DNA of 64,000 bases from JANQOH01 sp965200095 (GTDB lineage Bacteria; Pseudomonadota; Alphaproteobacteria; UBA7887): the NCBI GenBank assembly GCA_965200095.1, contig OZ241350.1, forward strand, positions 1-64,000. Direction: 5' to 3'. Both the position numbers and the translations under genes were made by a program. The notes below the pieces were generated by a model. It was given only the letters and a program-made list of their open reading frames with translations, searched no databases and was not told the DNA's origin. Below, piece by piece: positions 1 through 8,773 of this stretch. Positions within the stretch are counted from its first letter, which is position 1. Every line of letters begins with the position of its first letter.

Positions 1-206
1 CGGCCGTTCAGGGACCGCTCGAGCAAGGGCCAGCTTTCCCGCTTCGCTTCCGGGGTGCAGACCGCCACGACCCGACCGGGGTATTCGTCTTCCGGCAGCA
101 GATCGAGCAAGGCGACGGGCGCCAGCTGCGCCTCGGCCTCCCGGCCGCCGAGGCTGTAGCGCGCCAGCTTCGGCTCTTTTCCGAGGACCGTCAACAGCAC
201 ATGCAT
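1..206 (-). CDS. TM1812-family CARF-type CRISPR-associated protein (N-terminal part, runs off the left edge)
   Basis: A minus-strand reading frame opens at 206 and stays open to base 1, giving about 68 residues that begin MHVLLTVLGKEP. The order is a short beta strand, LTVLGKEP, then ARYSLGG, then VALLDLLPEDEY, then VCTPEAKRESWPLLERSL. This matches the start of the TM1812 (Csx1/Csx2-like) CRISPR-ancillary family, where a LISFLGTG strand leads into a Tyr-containing strand, an ALxxLLxPD helix and a LTEEAKxxxW segment. Proteins of this family have a CARF domain that senses cyclic oligoadenylate and often a C-terminal HEPN RNase; that part lies outside the window. The family call is by motif memory only. 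It may be an outlying part of the CRISPR equipment seen at 20.8-28.4 kb. Confidence 0.6.
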   Translation of the reverse strand, partial: MHVLLTVLGKEPKLARYSLGGREAEAQLAPVALLDLLPEDEYPGRVVAVCTPEAKRESWPLLERSLNG

Positions 207-454
207 GGTCGTGAACGCGCTTTCGCCATTCAAGATCGAACCGACACCCCCGCGTCTCTATCGAAACCGCTTGTACGGCGCCGGCGGATAGGCCGGGCGG
301 AGCATTCCCTTATCCGTCTCCGCACGCCGACGGCGCGGCAGCTTTGCCGCGTCGCCAGTCGACATAAATTCATACGGGACAATCGCTGTCAAACCCATGT
401 TACTGGTCGACGACATGCGAGACGCGGGCTGGGCGATGGGAGTCTCGTTTGCTG

Positions 455-618
455 TCAGGGCATGAAGGTATGGGGGGTGATGCCGGGTTCTTCGGCGAAG
501 CGCCCCCGGCTCAGCCCCATACGCGTGCAGATACGCCGCACGGCCGCGTCGGGATGTGCGGGAGCATCGTCACGCCGCGCAGCATAAGATCGGAGAAATA
601 CAGTTCAACGGCGTTCAT
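455..618 (-). pseudogene. possible frameshifted helix-turn-helix protein relic
   Basis: On the minus strand a frame starting MNAVELYFSDLML at 618 gives way, after a probable one-base shift, to a frame reading RRICTRMGLSRGRFAEEPG followed by ITPHTF and a stop at 455. The second part resembles the recognition helix of XRE/HigA-like DNA-binding proteins (xxLSxxxFAxxLGITxxTF). It is too short and broken to be functional. It could be the remains of a small regulator or of a phage gene. Inference from motif only. Confidence 0.25.
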
Positions 619-1088
619 CGGACGATGGAACGTGTATTGCTGCGCAAGGGCGGGCTGACAGGGGCCGTCGCTGCGGGCGAGTGGCGAAACCGGCGGACCG
701 GGACGGTTCGATGCCGGAGACCGACCGGGAACGCCTCCTTCAGGCGTGGCGCACGACTCGTTGGATAAGGCTCTCGCCGTTCGGGGACGCGAAGCGCTCG
801 CCGCACTTGTCAGAATTCCCGAAGGAGAACCGCCTTGCGACCCCCTTTATGCGCCGGAAGCCGATCCGTGAACGATAGCGCGATGGCCGACATCCGCCCT
901 CTCATGACGGCCCGGCCCCCTGGCGCGAAAGCGATGAACGATCGCATCCTCTGCGCGACGCCCAACATCGAATGGAACCGGGTCCGCGGCAGGAAGCCGG
1001 AGCGGGAGAAGGCGGACTGTTCCCGGTTTCGGGGCCGGGACGCGGGCGCCGCCCCGAATTTCAACGGCAACCGCAGGAACATCTGCGC

Positions 1089-1138
1089 TATACTCGCGTC
1101 ATCGAGCGAGCCGCCCGCGCAAGAGCGAGCGAAGGAGA
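1089..1138 (+). promoter_or_regulatory. probable -10 box and Shine-Dalgarno of the trlF-like gene
   Basis: TATACT at 1089-1094 matches the sigma-70 -10 consensus at five of six positions. GAAGGAGA at 1131-1138 sits about 7 bases before the ATG at 1145, which supports that start. No good -35 box is visible at the usual spacing. Confidence 0.35.
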
Positions 1139-1144
1139 CGGCCG

Positions 1145-3904
1145 ATGAACTTCGAACGCCGGGCAACGGACAAGTGGCGGCGCGAGGTCCCCGGCGCGCG
1201 CTGGTTCAAGGCCGACCTTCACGTCCACACCATTGACGACCATCCCGGCGGCCGGGCGAAGATGCCGTCCGGCTTGTTGGGCGACCCGGCGGATCCGCAG
1301 ACGCTGAAGGACTACGGGCGGCGCTTTCTCCGGGCTGTCGTGGAATGCGGCGTGCAGGTCGTCGGGCTGACGCCGCATTCGCCGCGCGCGGGCGCCGGTC
1401 CGGACACGAGCGCGGTATGGCGCATCGTCGAGGAATGGAACGAAGGGGCCGACGACGATGGCGTCCCGTTCCGCGAGAAGGTCTACGCCGTGTTTCCGGG
1501 CTTCGAACCGTCGCTTAACAGCGGTCAAGCGGGGCTGCATCTTCTTTTTCTCTTCGATCCCGAGATCGGCCGCGACCGTTATCTGGCGGCGTTCGAACTC
1601 GTCATGGGCGGCGTCTTGCCCTGGCAGGGTGGAGCGTTACAGATTTCCGGCAAGCATGCGGACGACGTTTTCAACGAGTTGAAGAAATTCCAGGAGAGGG
1701 GGCGCTCCGCCGGCGAGAACTGGAATTCTCTCGTCCTCGCGCCTCACATCGATGCCGCCAGGGGGTTGCTCGGTGCGCAGAAGGCCCAGGTTTTGCAACT
1801 CTTCGATCATGGCGCAATAGCCGGTCTCGAGCTCGGCGACGGGAAGACGCCCGATGATACCCTGCGAGACCGCCCCTGGCTCCGCGAAGGAATGGAAACG
1901 CATCTTCAAGCGTTCTTCCATGCAAGCGACGCCTACAGTCCGGGAGACATCGGCCGTCGACATACGTGGGTCAAGCTTGCAAGCCCGCGTATCGAAGCCT
2001 TGCGACAGGCGTTCATCGCCGGCGACTCGCGCGTTCGCATCGGTTTCGAGCGGGGCGGCGACGGCGGTCTTCGCGAGATCGCCGACCCGCCGGACATCGC
2101 GGCGAACGAGCGCCCGTGGCTGCGGGAGGCGACGATACGCGGCGGCGCCGCATTCTTCGGCGGGCGCGAGGCCGGCAAGCCGAGGGAGAGCCGCTTCCGG
2201 CTCAGCCCCGATCTGACCTGTATCGTCGGCGGCAGCATGACCGGCAAGAGCGCGCTTCTCGACGGCCTGCGCGTCCATCTGGGCGCCCCCCTGCCGGCGG
2301 ACGAGTCGATCCGCCGGCAGGTGGAGGCCCGCGGGCGCGATATCTTCGCCGCCGGTTTGCCGGAGATCGACCTCGATTGCCCCGGCCGGGACCGCACCGC
2401 TCCCCCTCTGGAGCGCTGGCCGGCGCGGTTCTTCGCCCAGAACGAGTTGCAGCGGCTCTCGCAGGAAGGCGCGGCGGTGGAAGACATTCTCGCGCGTCTG
2501 GTTCCCTCGGAAATGGCCGGGATCGATTTGCGCCGCGCCGAATTGCAGCGCCTCGACAAAAGCCTTGCGGACCTGGCGAGGCAGCTCGCGAATTTCGACG
2601 AGAAACTGGCGGACGCCGAACAGGGGCGTCGGCGCACCGAAGAAGCGAAACGGGCGCTTGCCGCTTTCTCCGAATCCGGCGTAAACCGTCTCTATGAGGC
2701 CGGTCGGAAGAAGAAGCAGTGGGAGACCGCATCGACAGAAGTTCAAATGGCGCTCAGGCCGCATGTTCAGGAGGCGCTTCTGTTCGCCCGGGAATTCGAA
2801 TTGCCGCCGATAAACGGGGACGATGAGGCGGCGTTGGCCGAAGAAGGGATAGATCTGCGGAAATTCCGGGAGCAGAGAGAAATCGTCGTTGGTCGCCTTG
2901 AGGCGACATCACGGGAAGTCGAGAAGTGGATCGGGAATTTTCAGAAAATTTCCCTGTATGTGTCCAAACAGGAATCGAGTATCCGCATTCAGGTCGAACA
3001 CGCGCTCGCGGAACGCGGACTCGATGCAGGAACGCTCAAGGAAGTCCAGCAGCTCAATCGGCAAGCGTCGCTGTTCCCCAGTTACGAGTTGCTTGTCGAG
3101 GAAACACGCCATCAGCGGGCAACGGCCGAAAGCGCGTTCGAGCGAGATTTGGCGAAGCGGCGCGCCCTTGTCGAGGCGCAGCGGCTGGCCTTCGGTCGCG
3201 TGGCGGAGGAGGTGAAGCGGGAGTTCGACGGACGGATACGGGTGCGGCGTTCGGAGGAGGCCGACGCCGGTCCTCTCGAAGGCTTTTTGAAGGGGTTGCG
3301 GCAAAAGGGCGTGACGCGATGGTGGAACGATCTCGCGCCGGCCGGCAGGCCGTCGCCCGCAACGCTGGTCGAGCGCCTCGACGGGAGCGCGCTCGCCGAT
3401 GTCGGAATGAGCCACGCGGTCGCGGAAACGTTCCGCGAGAGCGTCACCCGGTCGAAGCGGCGCGAATTGGCGGCGCTGCGTTGCCCCGACCGTTACGTCC
3501 TCGAATTGCGGATGGACGACGGCTCATACCGCCTGTTGAACGATCTTTCGGGAGGGCAGCGGGTCAGCGTCCTGCTGTCGCTGTTGCTGGAAACCGAGGA
3601 CGACCGCCCGTTGGTCATCGACCAGCCCGAGGACGAGCTGGACAACCGCTTCCTGTCGGAAACAGTCCTCCCGGCCCTGAAGAAGCTGCGCGGACGGCGC
3701 CAGGTCGTCCTTGCGACCCACAACGCGAACCTCGTCGTGAACGGCGACGCCGACATGGTGATCCAGCTGGACGCGACGGCGCACCGGGGCCGGGTGGTCT
3801 GCGCCGGCGCCATCGAGGACCCGGAGGTGCGCGACGCCATCGTCCGCACGGTGGACGGCGGGGAAGAGGCGTTCCGGCTCCGCCGACGGAAATACGGATT
3901 CTGA
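1145..3904 (+). CDS. TrlF-family PHP domain / AAA-like ATPase
   Basis: The protein has 919 residues. The N-terminal PHP phosphoesterase signature ADLHVHT (residues 23-29) is followed by LTPHS near residue 75. A SMC/RecF-type ATPase follows. Its Walker A is GGSMTGKS at about residues 362-369, then come a long charged helical middle (about 430-720), an ABC signature LSGGQRVS at about 801, a Walker B VIDQPEDELD at about 826 and an H-loop ATHNANLV near 857. The layout is that of NCBI's TrlF family, thought to couple SMC-like ATPase sensing to nucleic-acid cleavage by the PHP domain, with reported defence associations. The next gene starts 9 bp downstream, so the two are probably one operon. No frameshift is seen and all ATPase motifs are present. 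Target and trigger are not deducible from sequence. Confidence 0.8.
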   Translation: MNFERRATDKWRREVPGARWFKADLHVHTIDDHPGGRAKMPSGLLGDPADPQTLKDYGRRFLRAVVECGVQVVGLTPHSPRAGAGPDTSAVWRIVEEWNEGADDDGVPFREKVYAVFPGFEPSLNSGQAGLHLLFLFDPEIGRDRYLAAFELVMGGVLPWQGGALQISGKHADDVFNELKKFQERGRSAGENWNSLVLAPHIDAARGLLGAQKAQVLQLFDHGAIAGLELGDGKTPDDTLRDRPWLREGMETHLQAFFHASDAYSPGDIGRRHTWVKLASPRIEALRQAFIAGDSRVRIGFERGGDGGLREIADPPDIAANERPWLREATIRGGAAFFGGREAGKPRESRFRLSPDLTCIVGGSMTGKSALLDGLRVHLGAPLPADESIRRQVEARGRDIFAAGLPEIDLDCPGRDRTAPPLERWPARFFAQNELQRLSQEGAAVEDILARLVPSEMAGIDLRRAELQRLDKSLADLARQLANFDEKLADAEQGRRRTEEAKRALAAFSESGVNRLYEAGRKKKQWETASTEVQMALRPHVQEALLFAREFELPPINGDDEAALAEEGIDLRKFREQREIVVGRLEATSREVEKWIGNFQKISLYVSKQESSIRIQVEHALAERGLDAGTLKEVQQLNRQASLFPSYELLVEETRHQRATAESAFERDLAKRRALVEAQRLAFGRVAEEVKREFDGRIRVRRSEEADAGPLEGFLKGLRQKGVTRWWNDLAPAGRPSPATLVERLDGSALADVGMSHAVAETFRESVTRSKRRELAALRCPDRYVLELRMDDGSYRLLNDLSGGQRVSVLLSLLLETEDDRPLVIDQPEDELDNRFLSETVLPALKKLRGRRQVVLATHNANLVVNGDADMVIQLDATAHRGRVVCAGAIEDPEVRDAIVRTVDGGEEAFRLRRRKYGF

Positions 3905-3913
3905 GGCGCAGCG

Positions 3914-5107
3914 ATGGAATGGGCGGACGTACTGCGACGCATAGAAACGGGCGAGGATCGGACCACCGAGTTCAAACGGGAGCTCGGACGCGACCGGTCC
4001 GCCATCGGCAAGGCGATTTGCGCCTTCGCGAACGGCGAAGGCGGCCTGATCGTCCTCGGAGTCGACGATTCGGGCGTCACTGTCGGACTGAACGCGGATC
4101 CTCACAAGGTGCACGAGCAGTTGACCAACTTCCTGCAAAACGGATTCAGCGCGCCGGTCGGGGCGCGCTGCGGACGGCAGGAGCACGAGAACGGTCGTTG
4201 GGTCCACTGGATCGAGGCGCCCCGCATCCGGGAACCGGAGCCGCTTCGCTACCACCAGCGTATTTACATCCGTCGGGAACGCAGCAGTGTGGAACCGTCC
4301 CCTCACGAGCTTCAGGAACTGTTCAACGCGTTCGGTTTCGCATTCACCGAAGAACAGACGATCCGGTCGGCGAGCGTCGACGACATCGACATCAATTCGT
4401 TCCGGTCGTTTCAACGCAGTCGAAGCCTCGAAACGGAGGAAGAGCCGCAACCCCCGATCGAAGACGATTTGCGCAACGCCCATGTTCTCCGCGAAGTCGA
4501 CGGAGCGTTTCGTCCGACTCTCTATGGGTCGATGATCTTCGGCAGAGACCCCCAGGCGCATCCGTACACGGGAAGTTTCCAGGTCCAATGCGCGGCGTAT
4601 GCAGGTCGCGACCGGGCGTCGGAGACCATTCTTGTCGGGGACGCGAAAGGCCGTCTCGACGAACAGGTGCGCCGCGCCCTCGGCTGGATGGACGCTTTGG
4701 GGCGAACCGAAACCTATGACGGCATCTATCGACACGACCGGCCGCTGGCGCCCAAAGACGTGTTGCGGGAGGCCCTCGTGAACGCCGTCGTGCATCGCGA
4801 CTACGCGATCGCCGGCGCCAGGGCGATGCTTGAAGTGTTCCCGGACCGTATCGATGTCACGAGTCCCGGAACCCTGCCCAATCATATGACGGCTGAAAGC
4901 GTGAAAACCGGCAGCCTTCCGCGATCCCGCAATGAATGGATGGCCACCGCCATGGTCGTCATGGGAATGATGGAACAGCGAGGACGCGGGTGGCCGAAGA
5001 TGCGGCAAGGGATGCGCGCCTTCAACGACACCGAGCCGGAACTGGTCAACGACGAAGGCGGCAAATTCGTCCGGGTGACGTTCCGCCTGGCGCCGGAGCC
5101 CGCTTGA
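3914..5107 (+). CDS. Schlafen AlbA_2 domain / HATPase_c_4 ATP-binding protein
   Basis: The protein has 397 residues. The N-terminal AlbA_2 (divergent AAA-4) domain shows TEFKREL near residue 18 and FANGEGGLIVLGVDD near 40-54. The C-terminal half carries LREALVNAVVHRDY (N290 to Y297) and a following strand ending SPGTLP, the N-box and G-box region of the GHKL-like HATPase_c_4 fold. Such proteins are usually annotated as ATP-dependent DNA helicase or transcriptional-regulator-like; many lie in defence islands. It starts 9 bp after the TrlF-like gene and probably shares its mRNA. A role as partner or regulator of the PHP-ATPase is inference from spacing alone. Confidence 0.75.
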   Translation: MEWADVLRRIETGEDRTTEFKRELGRDRSAIGKAICAFANGEGGLIVLGVDDSGVTVGLNADPHKVHEQLTNFLQNGFSAPVGARCGRQEHENGRWVHWIEAPRIREPEPLRYHQRIYIRRERSSVEPSPHELQELFNAFGFAFTEEQTIRSASVDDIDINSFRSFQRSRSLETEEEPQPPIEDDLRNAHVLREVDGAFRPTLYGSMIFGRDPQAHPYTGSFQVQCAAYAGRDRASETILVGDAKGRLDEQVRRALGWMDALGRTETYDGIYRHDRPLAPKDVLREALVNAVVHRDYAIAGARAMLEVFPDRIDVTSPGTLPNHMTAESVKTGSLPRSRNEWMATAMVVMGMMEQRGRGWPKMRQGMRAFNDTEPELVNDEGGKFVRVTFRLAPEPA

Positions 5108-5215
5108 GACGCGACGCGACGGCCGGTTCGCCGCCGCCGTCGCCGGGTATATCGGGGGCGTTCTTCCTGAAGCGCTTCCGAAACCGACGCTCCGCGACAA
5201 CGGCCTGTCGTTCCG

Positions 5216-5244
5216 GGTTTTCCGGGCGGCGCGCCCGGAAAACC
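5216..5244. terminator. 12-bp inverted repeat, possible terminator
   Basis: GGTTTTCCGGGC, a 5-base loop, then its exact complement GCCCGGAAAACC, about 110 bp after the stop of the AlbA_2 gene. It has no T-tract, so intrinsic termination is uncertain; it could also be an end of a decayed mobile element. Confidence 0.35.
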
Positions 5245-5389
5245 GGGAACGCCGCTCGACCTGTCCGACAAGCCCGCGCAGCCCGCGGGAGACGACGCCG
5301 GCGCGGACATCGTCGGCGGCCGGCTTGCGGCCGCGCGAATCCCCGCGTTCGCCGCCGATCGACGCGCGGCGATTCTCGTTATCGGCGCT

Positions 5390-5543
5390 CCGGGCATGTC
5401 GCGCCGGCGTCCGGTCCCGCCGGCGCCGGAACATCCGCTCGCCGATGCCCGAACCCGCCGCCGCCTCCAGCCGGCTCGGCGCGCCGCGGCGCGTCCGGCC
5501 CATCCCACAGCCCTCCACGGAACAAAACCCCATGTCGGCGATA
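5390..5543 (-). pseudogene. relic of the N-terminus and right end of the ISNCY-like element
   Basis: The minus-strand frame from 5518 reads MEGCGMGRT, then GAPSRLEAA and ERMFRRRRDR. The intact transposase at 55053-56249 starts MEGWGMGRT and later has GALSQLEAA and ERTFRRWRDR. About 51 bp between the two blocks are missing here and the rest has drifted. The flanking bases CCATGTCGGCGATACAC correspond to the intact element's outer end ACATGTTAGCGACACAC, so the copy probably ended near 5543. It marks an old insertion downstream of the TrlF/AlbA_2 pair. Confidence 0.55.
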
Positions 5544-5644
5544 CACGCCGCTCGCGCGCCGTTTCGACTCGCCGCCGGGCGCGCCCTGGCGTAGGCTTGC
5601 CGCGGGAGGCGGCGCAGGCCCGCCGCAGGCGCGGGAGAGACGAT

Positions 5645-6877
5645 ATGACCATGGACCGGAGGGAGTTTCTGGCGGGCTCGGGCGCCGCGGCGGCAGCGGC
5701 GGGGTTCGGCTGGCGCAGGGCGGCGGCGCAGGACGCCATAACCGTCGCCGGCATCCTCGACGGTTCGGGCGGGCTGGACATCTACGGCCGCCCGATGATC
5801 GACTGTATGCGCCTCGCGGTCGACGAGACCAACGCCGCCGGCGGCCTGCTCGGCCGCCCCGTCGATCTGCGGCTCTACGACGCGCAGTCCGAACTGCGCC
5901 TCTATCGCCAATACGCCGTGCAGGCGGCGGTGCGGGACGGCGCCGCCGTCGTCCATGCGGGCATCACCAGCGCCTCGCGTGAGGCGATCCGGCCGCTTCT
6001 GCGGCAATACCGCACGCTCTACTTCTACAACACCCAATACGAAGGGGGCGTGTGCGACCGCAACGTGTTCTGCACCGGATCGACCCCGGCGCAGACGGTG
6101 GCGCGGCTCGTGCCCGAAATCATGCGACGCTGGGGCAAGCGCCTCTACGTCCTCGCCGCGGATTACAATTACGGCCAGATCACGGCGCGCTGGGTCGCCA
6201 AATTCGCGCGCGAGGGCGGCGGAGAAGCGGTCGCGGCGGACTTCTTCCCCCTCGACGCGACCGATTTCGGGCCGACCATCCGCAAGATCCAGGCCGCCGC
6301 GCCGGACATCGTGGTCTCGGTTCTGGTCGGCGGCGCGCATATGTCGTTCTACCGGCAATGGGCGGCGGCGGGGATGAAACCGCGCATCCCCCTCGCGTCG
6401 ACGACCTTCGGCGTCGGCAACGAACACCATGTGCTGTCGCCGGAGGAGAGCGAGGGCATCGTCGCCTGCTACGGCTATTTCGCGGAACTCGACACGCCCG
6501 AAAACCGCGCGTTCCACGACCGCCTCGCGGCCGCCTACGGCGGGCGGGCGCCGGCGGTCAACGAACTCGCCGTGCGCTCCTACGAAGGTTTCCTGCTGTG
6601 GGCGGAAGCGGCGCGGCGCGCCGGCGCCGTCGAGCGCATGGCGGTGGTCGAGGCGCTCGAAGACGGGCTCGCCCTGGACGGCCCGAGCGGCCGGATCGCC
6701 ATCGACCCCGCGACCCATCACGTCGTGCAATCGGTGTATCTCGGCGAGGTCGTCGACGGCGCGTTCCGGGTGTTCGAGAGCCATCCCGCCCAGCCGCCCG
6801 CCGATACGGCCGCCGTCTGCGACCTCGAACGGAACCCCGACGACACGACGATGTACGAGATCGATCTCGATATCTGA
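5645..6877 (+). CDS. urea/amide-type ABC transporter substrate-binding protein (UrtA-like)
   Basis: The protein has 410 residues and captures a small amide or urea-like solute in the periplasm. The N-terminus has RREFLAGSG (residues 5-13) and an alanine-rich run to AAAQDA, a likely Tat signal peptide. The mature part follows the UrtA/AmiC order: ITVAGILDGSG, NAAGGLLGRPV, YFYNTQYEGG, VLAADYNYGQ and the tail TTMYEIDLDI. It opens a five-gene set with two permeases and two ATPases, the full urtABCDE layout. The start ATG at 5645 was chosen because it gives the signal peptide. No urease genes are in the window, so the substrate (urea, short amide, other) is open. Confidence 0.85.
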   Translation: MTMDRREFLAGSGAAAAAAGFGWRRAAAQDAITVAGILDGSGGLDIYGRPMIDCMRLAVDETNAAGGLLGRPVDLRLYDAQSELRLYRQYAVQAAVRDGAAVVHAGITSASREAIRPLLRQYRTLYFYNTQYEGGVCDRNVFCTGSTPAQTVARLVPEIMRRWGKRLYVLAADYNYGQITARWVAKFAREGGGEAVAADFFPLDATDFGPTIRKIQAAAPDIVVSVLVGGAHMSFYRQWAAAGMKPRIPLASTTFGVGNEHHVLSPEESEGIVACYGYFAELDTPENRAFHDRLAAAYGGRAPAVNELAVRSYEGFLLWAEAARRAGAVERMAVVEALEDGLALDGPSGRIAIDPATHHVVQSVYLGEVVDGAFRVFESHPAQPPADTAAVCDLERNPDDTTMYEIDLDI

Positions 6878-6897
6878 TCCCGCAGGCGCGGCGGCGA

Positions 6898-7764
6898 ATG
6901 GACATCGTCGCGGTCGCCGCTCTCCAGCTCCTCGCCGGCGTCGCCGTGCTGGTGCTGATCGGCATCGGTCTGGCGGTCGTCTTCGGCATGATGCGGGTGA
7001 TCAACCTGGCGCACGGCGAGTTTCTGATGCTCGGCGGCTATGCGGCGATCGGCGGGCACGCGCTGGGCCTCGACTTGTGGATCGCGATGCTGGCGGTCGC
7101 CCCGCTGACCGTCGGCACCGCGGGGTGGCTGGTCGAACGACTGCTGATCCGCCGCCTCTACGGACGCATGACCGACACCCTGCTCGCGACCTGGGGCCTC
7201 GGCCTTCTGTTGGCGGGCGGGGTCTCGATGGTCTTCGGCAACACTGTGCGGGGGGTTTCGGCCCCGCTGGGGTCGTTCGCCATCGGCGATTTCGGCGTCG
7301 CGGTCTACGATCTCGTGCTGATCGGCGCGGCGGCGGCGGTCCTGTCGGGTGTGTATGCGGCGCTGCGACTCACTGCGGCCGGCCTGCGCGCCCGCGCCGT
7401 CATGCAGAACCCCGGCATGGCGGCGGCGCTCGGCGTCGACCCGGCGCGCGTCCACGCCGCCACGTTTACCGCCGGGGCGGCGCTGACCGGGCTCGCGGGG
7501 GCGCTGCTGGCGCCGATGACCGGGGTCGTGCCGACCATCGGCGTCGCCTATGTCGCCAAGGCCTTCGTCACCGTCATCGCCGGCGGCGCATCGGCGGTGG
7601 CGGGGCTGCTGTCGTCTTCGGCACTGCTCGGCGGGATCGGCGCCGCGGTGAGCTATGTCGCAACGCCGGTTCTGGGCGAGGTGGCGCTGCTCGCCGCCGC
7701 GCTGGTCGTGGTGCGTCTGTGGCCGCGGGGGATCGCCGGGCGCTTCTTCGGCGCTCCCTCGTAA
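6898..7764 (+). CDS. branched-chain/urea-type ABC transporter permease (UrtB/LivH-like)
   Basis: The 288-residue inner-membrane protein has about eight hydrophobic segments. It carries GMMRVINLAHGEFLMLGGY, the diagnostic stretch of the LivH/UrtB permease family, and the cytoplasmic loop RARAVMQNPGMAAALG that couples to the ATPase. The start ATG at 6898 lies 20 bp after the binding-protein gene. UrtB proteins often carry an extra N-terminal domain; this one is short and LivH-sized. It forms the channel with the next gene product. Confidence 0.85.
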   Translation: MDIVAVAALQLLAGVAVLVLIGIGLAVVFGMMRVINLAHGEFLMLGGYAAIGGHALGLDLWIAMLAVAPLTVGTAGWLVERLLIRRLYGRMTDTLLATWGLGLLLAGGVSMVFGNTVRGVSAPLGSFAIGDFGVAVYDLVLIGAAAAVLSGVYAALRLTAAGLRARAVMQNPGMAAALGVDPARVHAATFTAGAALTGLAGALLAPMTGVVPTIGVAYVAKAFVTVIAGGASAVAGLLSSSALLGGIGAAVSYVATPVLGEVALLAAALVVVRLWPRGIAGRFFGAPS

Positions 7765-7774
7765 CGCTTCGGCC

Positions 7775-8773
7775 ATGACCGCGGCGGGATGGGGACATGC
7801 CGGAATCGTCGCGGCGACGGCGGCGGCGGCGGCCGTCCTTCCCGAAACCCTTTCTCTCTATGCGACGATCAACGCGACCTCTTTCGTCGTGCTGGCGATC
7901 CTCGCCCTAAGCCTGGGTCTGGTCTGGGGTTTCGGCGGCATCGTGTGCTTCGGCCAGACGGCGTTTTTCGGGATCGGCGGCTACGCCTACGCGGTGGCGG
8001 CGATCAATTTCGGCGATTCCACCCTGGCGGCGCCTGTCGCCGTGCTGACCGCCGCCGCGTTCGCGCTCGCCCTCGGCTGGATCATGTTCTACGGACGGGT
8101 CGGCGGCGTCTATGTCGGCGTGATCACGCTGACGGCGACGTTGATCCTCTACAAGCTTGCCAACGCCACCGCGGGCCCCGAATACGCCATCGGCGCAGCG
8201 CGACTCGGCGGCGCGAACGGCATCCCCGCGACGCCGCCGCTCAACCTGCCGTTCGACCCGGCGTCGCCGCTGGAGCCCGAGGCGTCGCTCCGCGTCGCGC
8301 TGTCGGCGCTGGCGGTGTGTTACCTGGCGAGCGCCTGTCTGCTCGCGGCGCCTTTCGGCCGGGTGGCGGTGGCGATCCGCGAGAACCCGTTGCGGGCGGC
8401 GCTTCTCGGTTACGACGCGCGGCCGCGGCGGACGTTTCTCTTCGTCGTCGGGGGGGCCATGGCGGGGCTTGCCGGGGCGCTCTACGCCGCGACCTCGTTC
8501 GTCAGCCCGGCGATGTTCGGGCTCGGCGCCGCCGCGCAATTGCTGGTGTGGACCGTCGCCGGCGGCCTGGGGACGCTGATCGGTCCGGTTCTCGGCGCCG
8601 TGGCAATCCAGTATCTAACCTTGCGGGCGGGCGAGCTCGGCGTCCTCGACCCGGCGCTGTCGCGTATCGATTCGAACGCCGTCATGGGACTCCTTCTGAT
8701 CGCCGTGGTGATAGCCGCGCCCCGGGGGTTGTGGCCGAGTCTGCGTCGCCTCGCCGCCGGACGGCGGCGATGA
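7775..8773 (+). CDS. branched-chain/urea-type ABC transporter permease (UrtC/LivM-like)
   Basis: The 332-residue integral membrane protein has the LivM/UrtC signature LGLVWGFGGIVCFGQTAFFG near residue 50 and the coupling loop VAIRENPLRAALLGYD. The start ATG at 7775 is 10 bp after the previous gene. The last four bases overlap the next gene (ATGA), so the two are translationally coupled. It pairs with the previous permease. Confidence 0.85.
   Translation: MTAAGWGHAGIVAATAAAAAVLPETLSLYATINATSFVVLAILALSLGLVWGFGGIVCFGQTAFFGIGGYAYAVAAINFGDSTLAAPVAVLTAAAFALALGWIMFYGRVGGVYVGVITLTATLILYKLANATAGPEYAIGAARLGGANGIPATPPLNLPFDPASPLEPEASLRVALSALAVCYLASACLLAAPFGRVAVAIRENPLRAALLGYDARPRRTFLFVVGGAMAGLAGALYAATSFVSPAMFGLGAAAQLLVWTVAGGLGTLIGPVLGAVAIQYLTLRAGELGVLDPALSRIDSNAVMGLLLIAVVIAAPRGLWPSLRRLAAGRRR

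Larger units (their letters stand above)
207..1144. other. 938-bp stretch without an intact gene
   Basis: This lies between the divergent TM1812-like gene and the TrlF-like gene. No frame has convincing coding character; the short frames on both strands are Arg/Pro-rich and overlap each other. The only recognisable content is a helix-turn-helix-like relic on the minus strand (455-618) and a likely promoter just before 1145. No repeat array is visible. Confidence 0.5.

Noticed and set aside
1145..3904. DNA polymerase III alpha or PolX because of the PHP motif
   Set aside because: The PHP domain is followed by an SMC/RecF-type ATPase with an ABC signature, not by a polymerase domain.
3524..6784. 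A 1086-residue minus-strand open frame
   Set aside because: It is antisense to the AlbA_2 and UrtA-like genes, crosses their boundary and has biased His/Arg/Asp composition typical of a GC-rich antisense frame. Only the short ISNCY relic inside it is meaningful.
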